The notes under the pieces were generated by a model, which made no database searches, had not been told where the DNA came from, and saw nothing but the letters and a program-made list of their open reading frames with translations. Positions 31,612 to 38,393 of a stretch of DNA of 64,000 bases are shown here, one piece after another. Made by a program: the position numbers and the translations under genes. How positions within the stretch are numbered: the stretch's first letter is position 1; the number at the start of each line of letters is the position of its first letter. This stretch comes from Bacteroidales bacterium (GTDB taxonomy: Bacteria; Bacteroidota; Bacteroidia; Bacteroidales; F082), in assembly GCA_016284305.1 (NCBI GenBank), contig JAEEON010000043.1, forward strand, positions 25,109 to 89,108, given 5' to 3'.

Positions 31612-33607
31612 GTTAGTCTCGGATTTCAAGCCCACGGGTGACCAGCCGGAAGCCATCAAACAGCTTGTTGAAGGGCTCCAGAGGGGCGATGCTGCCCAGA
31701 CCTTGCTCGGCGTCACTGGGTCGGGCAAGACTTTCACCATCGCTAATGTCTTGGCCCAAGTCAACCGACCTGCCTTGGTGCTCAGCCATAACAAGACGCT
31801 TGCGGCTCAGCTCTATGGCGAGTTCAAACAGTTCTTCCCGGAGAATGCCGTGGAGTATTTCGTCTCTTATTACGACTACTATCAGCCAGAGGCTTTCATC
31901 CCTTCGACCAACACCTATATCGAGAAGGACCTCTCCATCAACTCCGACATCGAGAAACTCCGTCTCAGCACCACTACGGCCTTGATGTCGGGGCGACGTG
32001 ACATCATCGTGGTGTCGTCGGTGTCGTGCCTCTATGGCATCGGCAACCCCGACGACTTTAGTGAGAACGTCATTTATGTGTCTCGGGGTCAGCGTCGTAG
32101 CCGCGACGACGTGGCCAAGGCTTTGGTCAGCGCTCTCTATAGCCGCAACGAGATCGAGTTTACCCAAGGCAAGTTCCGCATCAAAGGGGAGACCCTCGAC
32201 GTGTTTCCGGCTTATGCCGACATCGCCTATCGCATCGTTTTTTGGGACGACGAGATCGATGCCATCGAGAGCTTCAATCCCGTCACAGGCAGCCGTATCG
32301 AAGAGATTTCTGAACTGACCATCTTCCCTGCCAATATTTTCATCACCTCAAAGGACAAGTTGAACCAGGCTGTTGAAGAGATCCAACAGGACATGTTCAG
32401 GCAGACGGAATATTTCCGTGAGATAGGCAAGAACTTGGAAGCCAAACGGTTGGAAGACCGAGTGAACTATGATATCGAGATGATGCGTGAGTTGGGCTAT
32501 TGTTCTGGCATCGAGAACTATTCGCGTTATTTCGACGGCAGGAGTCCGGGTACGCGTCCGTTCTGTCTGTTGGACTATTTCCCTGAGGACTTCATCACCG
32601 TCATCGACGAGAGTCATGTCACGGTGCCACAGATCCGTGGGATGCATGGTGGCGACCGTTCGCGCAAGCAGACGTTGGTAGAGTATGGCTTCCGTTTGCC
32701 TTCCGCGCTCGACAACCGTCCGTTGCAGTTCAGCGAGTTCGAGGCGTTGACGGGGCAGAAGATCTTTGTGAGTGCCACCCCCGATGACTACGAGCTGCAG
32801 CAGAGCGAGGGTGTGTATGTAGAGCAGTTGATCCGTCCTACGGGGTTGTTGGATCCCGTCATCGAGGTGAGGCCCAGCGTCAACCAGGTCGATGACCTGC
32901 TCGAGGAGATCAAGAAGGTGAGGGAGAAGCAGCAGCGAGTGTTGGTGACGACGCTCACGAAGCGCATGGCTGAGGAGCTGAACACCTATCTCAACAATTT
33001 GAAGATCAAGGCACGTTACATCCATTCCGATGTCGATACCTTGGAACGTGTGGAGATCTTGCGAGGCTTGCGTGTCGGCGACTTCGACGTGTTGGTTGGG
33101 GTCAACTTGTTGCGTGAGGGTTTGGACTTGCCCGAGGTGAGTCTGGTGGCCATTTTGGATGCCGACAAGGAGGGTTTCTTACGTTCGGAGCGCTCGTTGA
33201 CGCAGACGGCGGGTCGTGCGGCCCGTAACGCAGAGAGCAAGGTCATCATGTATGCCAGCACCATCACCGTGTCGATGCAGCGCACCATCGACGAGACCAA
33301 CCGACGTCGGTCGAAGCAGATCGCTTACAACGAGGCGCATGGCATCGTGCCCAAGACCATTGTGAAGGCCATTGACAGCTCGTTGTCCGAGGCGACGGGT
33401 AGGAGGGGTATCTCCTACACGCAGCAGGAGGAGCGTCCCGTGGCGATGGCTGCTGAGCAGGTTGAATACAAGACCCAGAAGCAGCTCGACAAGGCCATTT
33501 TGGAGGCCAAGAAAAACATGGAGAAGGCCGTCAAGGAGATGGACTTCTTGGCTGCTGCCCAGTATCGCGATGAGATGTTGCGTTTGAAGGCGATGGAGGT
33601 GGGCTGA
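31601..33607 (+). CDS. uvrB: Excinuclease ABC subunit B
   Basis: UvrB of 668 aa, the damage-verifying helicase-like subunit of nucleotide excision repair. Walker A GVTGSGKT (residues 37-44), the beta-hairpin FVSYYDYYQPEAFIP, DESHVTVPQ (motif II), the helicase C-terminal LREGLDLPEVSLVAILDADKEGF and the C-terminal UVR motif (about residues 625-665) are all present. Its start lies inside the preceding gene, so it is translationally coupled at the end of the mutL operon. Confidence 0.97.
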   Translation: MEFKLVSDFKPTGDQPEAIKQLVEGLQRGDAAQTLLGVTGSGKTFTIANVLAQVNRPALVLSHNKTLAAQLYGEFKQFFPENAVEYFVSYYDYYQPEAFIPSTNTYIEKDLSINSDIEKLRLSTTTALMSGRRDIIVVSSVSCLYGIGNPDDFSENVIYVSRGQRRSRDDVAKALVSALYSRNEIEFTQGKFRIKGETLDVFPAYADIAYRIVFWDDEIDAIESFNPVTGSRIEEISELTIFPANIFITSKDKLNQAVEEIQQDMFRQTEYFREIGKNLEAKRLEDRVNYDIEMMRELGYCSGIENYSRYFDGRSPGTRPFCLLDYFPEDFITVIDESHVTVPQIRGMHGGDRSRKQTLVEYGFRLPSALDNRPLQFSEFEALTGQKIFVSATPDDYELQQSEGVYVEQLIRPTGLLDPVIEVRPSVNQVDDLLEEIKKVREKQQRVLVTTLTKRMAEELNTYLNNLKIKARYIHSDVDTLERVEILRGLRVGDFDVLVGVNLLREGLDLPEVSLVAILDADKEGFLRSERSLTQTAGRAARNAESKVIMYASTITVSMQRTIDETNRRRSKQIAYNEAHGIVPKTIVKAIDSSLSEATGRRGISYTQQEERPVAMAAEQVEYKTQKQLDKAILEAKKNMEKAVKEMDFLAAAQYRDEMLRLKAMEVG

Positions 33608-33630
33608 CGAAGATTTTTTTTCATTATCCC

Positions 33631-33661
33631 TTGCATATTCCAAAAAAATAACATACTTTTG
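33631..33661 (+). promoter_or_regulatory. Promoter of small RNA copy 1 (TTG-N20-TACTTTTG)
   Basis: TTG at 33631-33633 and TACTTTTG at 33654-33661 are exactly 20 bases apart; identical in copy 2. Confidence 0.75.
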
Positions 33662-33665
33662 CAGT

Positions 33666-33815
33666 CAGATAGTGGGCTTGGCCACTTTAAACAACCATTA
33701 GCCTCGTTTTGGTAAAGTACCTCCAACGTCATTAAGTGACGGCAGACGATGGACGAGGGGGTTAAATCACCTGTGGAAAAAGTATTAAAAAGGAACGGGG
33801 CGACCCGTTTCTTTT
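33666..33815 (+). ncRNA. Structured small RNA, copy 1
   Basis: No reading frame follows the strong promoter. A 5' hairpin AGTGG/CCACT is conserved in both copies. Next, CCTCG (33702-33706) can pair with CGAGG (33754-33758), enclosing hairpins TTGG/CCAA and CGTCA/TGACG and the shared string GCAGACGATGG. A GGT(N6)ACC hairpin follows, and AACGGG/CCCGTT plus T6 is the terminator (33794-33817). The same architecture with different bases appears in copy 2. The RNA runs into the convergent nuclease gene's end. The 5' end is inferred from the promoter. Confidence 0.75.
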
Positions 33816-34394
33816 TTATTTAATATTGTCGGTTATCCATTTCTTATCATACACAAGGTCACGATTAAGATAATACCAATGACCATGGTAATTTAGGTAA
33901 ATAGCTCTAAGTCTTTTGGACCAACCCCGTCTTAAACTGAAAGTTAGTTTTGATTTGCTGATTCTTCCAGTGACATCGAGGATTAGGTTGGGTGCTTGAT
34001 TCACTCCTTCTGAAAGGTGTGAAATAATGGTTTCTGTTGATGGATTTCCACATGTTTTTATGTCAACGGCAATAGCTTTGAAGGTCTTTTTATCGATAAG
34101 ATAAATATCATTTCTTTTATTGCTCACATCTCTTGTCAAGGATCGGATTTCTTTGATTTGTCCATCGTTTGGAAACACAAGATAGTATCCGTCGGTTTTG
34201 GCCAGTTTTTTTGCTGTTTGGATTTCGGTTTCATTAGGCTTGGCACCTTTCATAATAATAATGTTATCGTGAAGCTCATCAAAGCATTCCTCTTCCATCA
34301 TTAATTGAAAGTTGTGTTTCCTGGTTTTCAAAGTCGCTTTGTGTAGGCTTTGTTCCACCAAGATGCTCATTGATCCAAAATCTTTTGCCGACAT
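33816..34394 (-). CDS. PD-(D/E)XK-like (CdiA-CT-type) nuclease, copy 1
   Basis: A 192-aa protein. Its core reads KPNETEIQTAKKLAKTDGYYLVFP, NDIYLIDKKTFKAIAVDIKT, then an alpha segment ending LILDVTG. This is the E...D...(D/E)xK order of restriction-endonuclease-fold nucleases (Glu55/57, Asp96, Asp111-x-Lys113) and resembles the tRNase toxin domain at the C-terminus of some CdiA proteins. A secretion signal is lacking. The ATG at 34394 is preferred over 34412 because a TATTTTTG box covers the latter. It is convergent with the small RNA and shares its terminator. The C-terminal 50 residues differ from copy 2. Confidence 0.6.
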   Translation of the reverse strand: MSAKDFGSMSILVEQSLHKATLKTRKHNFQLMMEEECFDELHDNIIIMKGAKPNETEIQTAKKLAKTDGYYLVFPNDGQIKEIRSLTRDVSNKRNDIYLIDKKTFKAIAVDIKTCGNPSTETIISHLSEGVNQAPNLILDVTGRISKSKLTFSLRRGWSKRLRAIYLNYHGHWYYLNRDLVYDKKWITDNIK

Positions 34395-34409
34395 GTTTAA
34401 AAATTTCAG

Positions 34410-34417
34410 CAAAAATA
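34410..34417 (-). promoter_or_regulatory. -7 element TATTTTTG for nuclease copy 1
   Basis: Minus-strand TATTTTTGC 16 bases before the ATG at 34394, giving a leader of about ten bases. The rest of 34418-34470 is very AT-rich and holds no gene. Confidence 0.55.
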
Positions 34418-34490
34418 ATAAATAGAATTTATATATATAGTATATTTAATTATATTATTGATTATTAAAAAGATTATTTTTCATTATCCC

Positions 34491-34521
34491 TTGCATATTC
34501 CAAAAAAATAACATACTTTTG
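34491..34521 (+). promoter_or_regulatory. Promoter of small RNA copy 2 (TTG-N20-TACTTTTG)
   Basis: Identical to copy 1 in boxes and spacing (TTG 34491-34493; TACTTTTG 34514-34521). Confidence 0.75.
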
Positions 34522-34525
34522 CAGT

Positions 34526-34682
34526 CAGATAGTGGGCTTGGCCACTTTAAACAACCATTACGTCGGCATTTGGCTATGGAACGCCAACACTTTTTTAGTG
34601 CAGACAATGGGCTGACAGGTTTGATCACCGGAGTTAAAAGTATCTAAAATAGGAGCGATCGAAAAAACGGTCGCTCTTTTTA
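34526..34682 (+). ncRNA. Structured small RNA, copy 2
   Basis: The first 37 or so bases equal copy 1. The closing helix is now GTCGGC with GCTGAC (one G-U), in the same place as CCTCG/CGAGG of copy 1. TTGG/CCAA is kept, the second hairpin is CACT/AGTG around five Ts, and GCAGACAATGG and the GGT(N6)ACC hairpin follow. The terminator is GAGCGA/TCGCTC plus T5, unlike copy 1. Paired positions change while pairing is kept, which indicates selected RNA structure. Confidence 0.75.
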
Positions 34683-35258
34683 TTATAGTAACTTATTAAG
34701 TTGATTGTTGTCGAAAACTTTTGCTTTATCGAGCAGATGCCAGTGACCATGGTAATTAAGGTATAAGAACTTTAATCTCTTCGACCAACCTCCTCTCAAC
34801 CCTTTAATGAGTTTAAGTTTGCTTACTTTCCCAGTAATATCGAGGATTAGGTTGGGTGCTTGATTCACTCCTTCTGAAAGGTGAGAGATAATGGTTTCTA
34901 TTGATGGGTTTCCGCATGTTTTTATGTCAACGGCAATAGCTTTGAAGGTCTTTTTGTCGATAAGATAAATATCATTTCTTTTATTGCTCACATTCCTTGT
35001 CAAGGATCGGATTTCTTTGATTTGTCCATCGTTTGGAAACACAAGATAGTATTCGTCGGTTTTGGCCAGCTTTTTTGCTGTTTGAATTTCGGTTTCATTG
35101 GGCTTGGCACCTTTCATAATAATGATGTTATCGTGAAGCTTATCAAAGCATTCCTCTTCCATCATTAATTGAAAGGTATGTTTCCTGGTTTTCAAAGTCG
35201 CTTTGTGTAGGCTTTGTTCCACCAAGATGCTCATTGATCCAAAATCTTTTGCCGACAT
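34683..35258 (-). CDS. PD-(D/E)XK-like (CdiA-CT-type) nuclease, copy 2
   Basis: A 191-aa paralogue of the preceding nuclease gene. Residues 1 to about 140 are nearly identical, with the same candidate catalytic Glu55/57, Asp96 and Asp111-x-Lys113. From the LILDITG segment on the sequences diverge (SKLKLIKGLRGGWSKRLKF here), though GWSKRL and YLNYHGHW remain in both. The shared core suggests the same chemistry, and the divergent tail a different specificity. The start at 35258 follows a TACTTTTG box at 35274-35281. It is convergent with small RNA copy 2. Confidence 0.6.
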   Translation of the reverse strand: MSAKDFGSMSILVEQSLHKATLKTRKHTFQLMMEEECFDKLHDNIIIMKGAKPNETEIQTAKKLAKTDEYYLVFPNDGQIKEIRSLTRNVSNKRNDIYLIDKKTFKAIAVDIKTCGNPSIETIISHLSEGVNQAPNLILDITGKVSKLKLIKGLRGGWSKRLKFLYLNYHGHWHLLDKAKVFDNNQLNKLL

Positions 35259-35273
35259 GTTTAAAAATTTCAG

Positions 35274-35281
35274 CAAAAGTA
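35274..35281 (-). promoter_or_regulatory. -7 element TACTTTTG for nuclease copy 2
   Basis: Minus-strand TACTTTTGC 16 bases before the ATG at 35258, the same position as in copy 1. Confidence 0.55.
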
Positions 35282-35406
35282 ATAAAACAAATTATATATA
35301 TGATATATTTGTTTGTATTATATTGAATTATTATAATGATTAAAATGTGGTTTTCAATAATAGATATAATATTTAATCTTTATTGTGTAAATAATATAAT
35401 TAATAT

Positions 35407-35414
35407 TATATTTG
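35407..35414 (+). promoter_or_regulatory. -7 element TATATTTG for the gene at 35453
   Basis: TATATTTGC 39 bases before the ATG at 35453; a second TATATTTG lies at 35304-35311. Confidence 0.55.
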
Positions 35415-35452
35415 CAACTCGAAAAACAACAATTAATCTAAACAACAGTGTT

Positions 35453-36040
35453 ATGGATGCGATAATTACCTTTTTGGTTGAGCGATGGCCGTTATTCGCC
35501 ATCGTACTTATTTCTGTGGTAGTAACAGTGATTATTTGCAAGTGGTATTTCAACCGTTTTGTGCCTACGGAGAAGAATGTGGTCAGCAACCAGAAACGAA
35601 TTGATGAGTTGCCTTGTGCGAAACACGAGGAAGAGATATCGTCTATTCGAGCTTATTTATTGGTGAAATACCCCAAGGCGTTTGGGAGTTATGCGCAGAA
35701 GAAGAGTCCACGTTGTCTTAACGAAGAAGGGGAGAAGCTTTTTGAGGAGATTGGGGGAGCGGGATTCCTTGCGGCCCATGGCGCCATGTTAATGGAGAGG
35801 ATGGAGCAGAAAAAACCGAAGACTCCTCTTGACGTGGAGTTTTTTGCGCTTGACACGTTATATGGGATGTTGGGAGATGACATGTTCAACGACATTAAGC
35901 GATGGGTATATGACAGTCCTATGCGAAGGCTGATCCTTGATGGAGTAGAAAAGGATTACGAGGTGACGATGGGGGATGTGTGTTTCGTGTTGAGTATTCC
36001 TTTACGTGACCTGTATTTGGAGATGCATAGCATTAATTAA
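35453..36040 (+). CDS. Uncharacterised membrane-anchored protein
   Basis: A 195-aa protein with one N-terminal membrane helix (WPLFAIVLISVVVTVIICKW) and a cytoplasmic domain. Conserved-looking stretches are KSPRCLNEEGEKLFEEIGG, KTPLDVEFFALDTLYGML and SIPLRDLYLEMHSI. I recall similar single-helix proteins in other Bacteroidota genomes but know of no function. The ATG at 35453 is chosen because the preceding 117 bases contain the promoter. It lies between the RNA-nuclease units and the truncated insertion sequence. Confidence 0.6.
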   Translation: MDAIITFLVERWPLFAIVLISVVVTVIICKWYFNRFVPTEKNVVSNQKRIDELPCAKHEEEISSIRAYLLVKYPKAFGSYAQKKSPRCLNEEGEKLFEEIGGAGFLAAHGAMLMERMEQKKPKTPLDVEFFALDTLYGMLGDDMFNDIKRWVYDSPMRRLILDGVEKDYEVTMGDVCFVLSIPLRDLYLEMHSIN

Positions 36041-36187
36041 AGTTTTGTTTTTTTTATTCCGGTTGACTTAGAGAGAGTTGCGTTATTGTGGTCAAAGATT
36101 TCGATCAAAACAGAGCGCTGGACTTGATTTTTTCTCTGTTGCTCTCAAAAAAGTAGACACGGGAAGGTGAAAAAAACTGAAAGACGT

Positions 36188-36195
36188 ACCTTTGT
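36188..36195 (+). promoter_or_regulatory. -7 element TACCTTTG of the IS3 transposase
   Basis: TACCTTTG directly before the inverted repeat in the transposase leader. The bases 36041-36187 hold no gene. Confidence 0.45.
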
Positions 36196-36198
36196 AGC

Positions 36199-36266
36199 CG
36201 TTAAGGATGTTCGTCTTGGAGAGAGTGGCGGTTGACCACGAACGGAAAGCCAACATCCTTAACGGA
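36199..36266 (+). repeat. 14-bp inverted repeat in the IS leader
   Basis: CCGTTAAGGATGTT (36199-36212) and AACATCCTTAACGG (36253-36266) are perfect complements 40 bases apart, between the promoter and orfA. As RNA this would form a long hairpin before the transposase start. Confidence 0.7.
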
Positions 36267-36311
36267 CCAAGGAGTCGGACAGTCCAAGTTCACCGGAAAG
36301 GAGAATCTACC

Positions 36312-36659
36312 ATGTCAAAACACTTGAACCCGCTTGAGAAAGAGTTCCTAATCCGCCGCTACCGGAGCAACCAGAGGATCTCCATCCAGGACTTCTGCAA
36401 GAACAACGGCATCACGGAGACGTCGCTCAGGAAATGGATGAAGCAGTATGACGAGGGCGGACTTGAAGGCCTTGCCCGCGCAAGTTCGGAAACCAAGGAG
36501 GTGCTCCCGGAAGGCGTTGACCGGACGGAAGAATCCTACAAACGCGAGATCCTCAGACTCCGCATTGAGAACGAACGGCTAAAAAAAAGCTATGCCGTTC
36601 AGACGAACGAGGATGGGGAACGGGAGTATGTTCGTTTAAAGCCGAAGAGTTCGAAATAG
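36312..36659 (+). CDS. IS3-family transposase OrfA
   Basis: A 115-aa helix-turn-helix protein of the IS3 OrfA type (LNPLEKEFLIRRYRSNQRIS, FCKNNGITETSLRKWMKQYD, then a leucine-zipper-like RLRIENERLKK). The ATG at 36312 is chosen because the upstream part is a hairpin leader. The A8 run at 36581-36588 is a typical -1 frameshift site, which would have produced the OrfAB transposase. It probably still binds IS ends but has no catalytic partner here. Confidence 0.85.
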   Translation: MSKHLNPLEKEFLIRRYRSNQRISIQDFCKNNGITETSLRKWMKQYDEGGLEGLARASSETKEVLPEGVDRTEESYKREILRLRIENERLKKSYAVQTNEDGEREYVRLKPKSSK

Positions 36660-36853
36660 TGTACCTGCTGTCCCGCGACAACCCTGTCAAGGACATCTGC
36701 GAACTGATGGGCGTGAGCCGCGCCGGATACTACAAGTGGAAGAACCGCAAGCCGTCCCCACGAGACCACAGACGAGAGGAAATCGTAGCCCTCGTCAGGA
36801 AGGCCCACGAGGAGCATCCCACCCACGGCTACCGTTGGACAGCTCTGATATAA
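36587..36853 (+). pseudogene. IS3-family transposase OrfB, truncated
   Basis: In the -1 frame from the A8 slip site the sequence reads on to VYLLSRDNPVKDICELMGVS, RAGYYKWKNRK and HEEHPTHGYRW, the HTH_21 region that starts OrfB. It then runs into unrelated sequence and a stop at 36853. All of the DDE integrase core is absent. Confidence 0.8.
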
Positions 36854-36901
36854 GAGTGGCGAATTGCTCTCTGACATCGTTGATATTAGTCTTTTCTTTT
36901 G

Positions 36902-36909
36902 TATCTTTG
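36902..36909 (+). promoter_or_regulatory. -7 element TATCTTTG for the PEGA/variable lipoprotein operon
   Basis: TATCTTTGC about 95 bases before the ATG at 37005, leaving a long 5' leader with no obvious structure. Confidence 0.6.
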
Positions 36910-37004
36910 CGCCATAATAGCACTCGCCAAGCTGATGGATGTTGGTTACTCTTTTCTGACTAATCTTACCCCGCTTTAAAGTGCTATAATAAATAAGATA
37001 ATCC

Positions 37005-38393
37005 ATGAAGAGAATACTACTCGCACTAATACTATCCACGCTTTTCATGCCGCTCCTGGCTCAGGACTTTGAAATCCTCAGCGTGGAGTCGCTTCCCGCG
37101 GACATGTCGGCCAGAGAAGAGATAAAGACCGACCATAATGACCGGCAATGTGCCTTGCTTCGTGTCGCCACACAGAACATCGCTCCCAATCAGCGCGAGG
37201 GATTCAGCTTCGTCCCGGATCTGGGATCCGAGGTGGTGCAACGTGCCACTCGCGACGGTGAGATCTGGCTGTGGGTGTCGCCTGGACTGAAATACCTCCG
37301 CATCAAGCATAGAGACTGGGGCCAATACGAACTGCGGCTTCAGGATTATGTCACCAAGGTGGAGGCGCTGCACACCTACAAGATCACCATCAGGGGGACA
37401 CTGCCATTGGCGGTGCAGGTGCCGGTCATGACATCGCCAACGCAACAGTATCTGGTCTTCCAGCTGTCGCCTGCCGATGCCGTGCTCGAAGTGGATGGCC
37501 AGTTGTGGGAGGTCGGCCCCGATGGGTCCGCCAAGAGGTATGTCAACTTCGGCACCTATTCCTATCGCGTGCAAGCTCCCAACTATCGTTCCGAGACGGG
37601 CAAGGTGACCGTTGACAATCCTAACGAAGCCCATACGGTTAGCGTGAAACTGAAATCCGACTTTGTGGAAGTGACGTTCAAAGTGGATGCCGATGCCGAG
37701 ATATGGGTGAACAACGAGAAGAAAGGAATACGCACCTGGACTGGCGTCTTGGGTAAGGGAACCTACAAGGTCGAATGTAAGCAGGAAGGCTTCGAGACCA
37801 CGATGGTCTCGAGGGAAATCACCTCGGAGATGAATGGCCAGACCATCACGTTGCCGGCTCCCAAGCTTGTTTACGGCTCCCTGAACGTGGAAAGCACACC
37901 CATCGGCAGCATCTTTTACGTGATGGCCAACGGGGCCTATTCCTTGGCGCCGCAAACGTCGTTCGGACTTACCGTCGGCTCGTCGAAGAGCGTGGGGTGG
38001 TATGCCAGCCTGAGCAGCAACTTCGGGTTTGGGGACGCCCGCTATGAGTGCGACGGGGCAGGTGTCATCGCTGGGTTGTCGGAACCGTATTCCTATACGG
38101 GAGAGAAGCGTTCATCACGGATGGGAGTCACGGCGGGTATGGTGTTCAGGCTGTTTGACCCGTTGTATGCCTACGTTGGCGGCGGCTATGGCGTCCGAAA
38201 CAAGTATTGGCAGCTTGACGATGGCAGTTGGGCTCGTTGCACGGACGATTCCTATCGAGGCGTTGCCATTGACGCAGGGCTCATGCTTCATTTCGGTGGC
38301 GTTGGCGTCTCGTTGGGAGTGCAGACCATCGGGGTGGATTATGTGGAAGCCAAAATTGGCATTGGTTACACCTTAAAAAGAAAGAAGCCATGA
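37005..38393 (+). CDS. PEGA-domain outer-envelope protein
   Basis: An exported protein of 462 aa with a signal peptide (ending MPLLAQ). Beta-rich repeats in the middle resemble PEGA carbohydrate-binding-like modules: DAVLEVDGQLWEVGPDGSA, then DAEIWVNNEKKGIRTWTGVLGKGTY. A further PEGA start, GSLNVESTPIGS, is cut short and runs straight into a C-terminal barrel-like region (about residues 300-462), as if the module had been internally deleted. It overlaps the next gene by four bases (ATGA), so the two are co-expressed. Confidence 0.75.
   Translation: MKRILLALILSTLFMPLLAQDFEILSVESLPADMSAREEIKTDHNDRQCALLRVATQNIAPNQREGFSFVPDLGSEVVQRATRDGEIWLWVSPGLKYLRIKHRDWGQYELRLQDYVTKVEALHTYKITIRGTLPLAVQVPVMTSPTQQYLVFQLSPADAVLEVDGQLWEVGPDGSAKRYVNFGTYSYRVQAPNYRSETGKVTVDNPNEAHTVSVKLKSDFVEVTFKVDADAEIWVNNEKKGIRTWTGVLGKGTYKVECKQEGFETTMVSREITSEMNGQTITLPAPKLVYGSLNVESTPIGSIFYVMANGAYSLAPQTSFGLTVGSSKSVGWYASLSSNFGFGDARYECDGAGVIAGLSEPYSYTGEKRSSRMGVTAGMVFRLFDPLYAYVGGGYGVRNKYWQLDDGSWARCTDDSYRGVAIDAGLMLHFGGVGVSLGVQTIGVDYVEAKIGIGYTLKRKKP

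Larger units (their letters stand above)
33612..35281. repeat. Tandem duplication of an 860-bp RNA-nuclease unit
   Basis: The unit from the T-rich start at 33612 recurs 860 bases later at about 34472. Each copy has a plus-strand promoter, a small-RNA region, a terminator and a convergent minus-strand nuclease gene. The copies are nearly identical over the promoter and RNA 5' end (to 33698/34558) and over the 5' two thirds of the gene. They differ strongly between, from the RNA core through the terminator to the gene's 3' third. Confidence 0.9.
36188..36853 (+). mobile_element. Truncated IS3-family insertion sequence
   Basis: Holds orfA, an A8 slippery site and the first part of orfB in the -1 frame. 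OrfB ends soon after HGYRWT, so the DDE catalytic domain and the right end are missing. The element can no longer transpose. Confidence 0.85.

Noticed and set aside
33612..35281. Tandem units as a retron or a type III toxin-antitoxin
   Set aside because: No reverse transcriptase is present, and the RNAs are not tandem-repeat antitoxins placed upstream in the same orientation.
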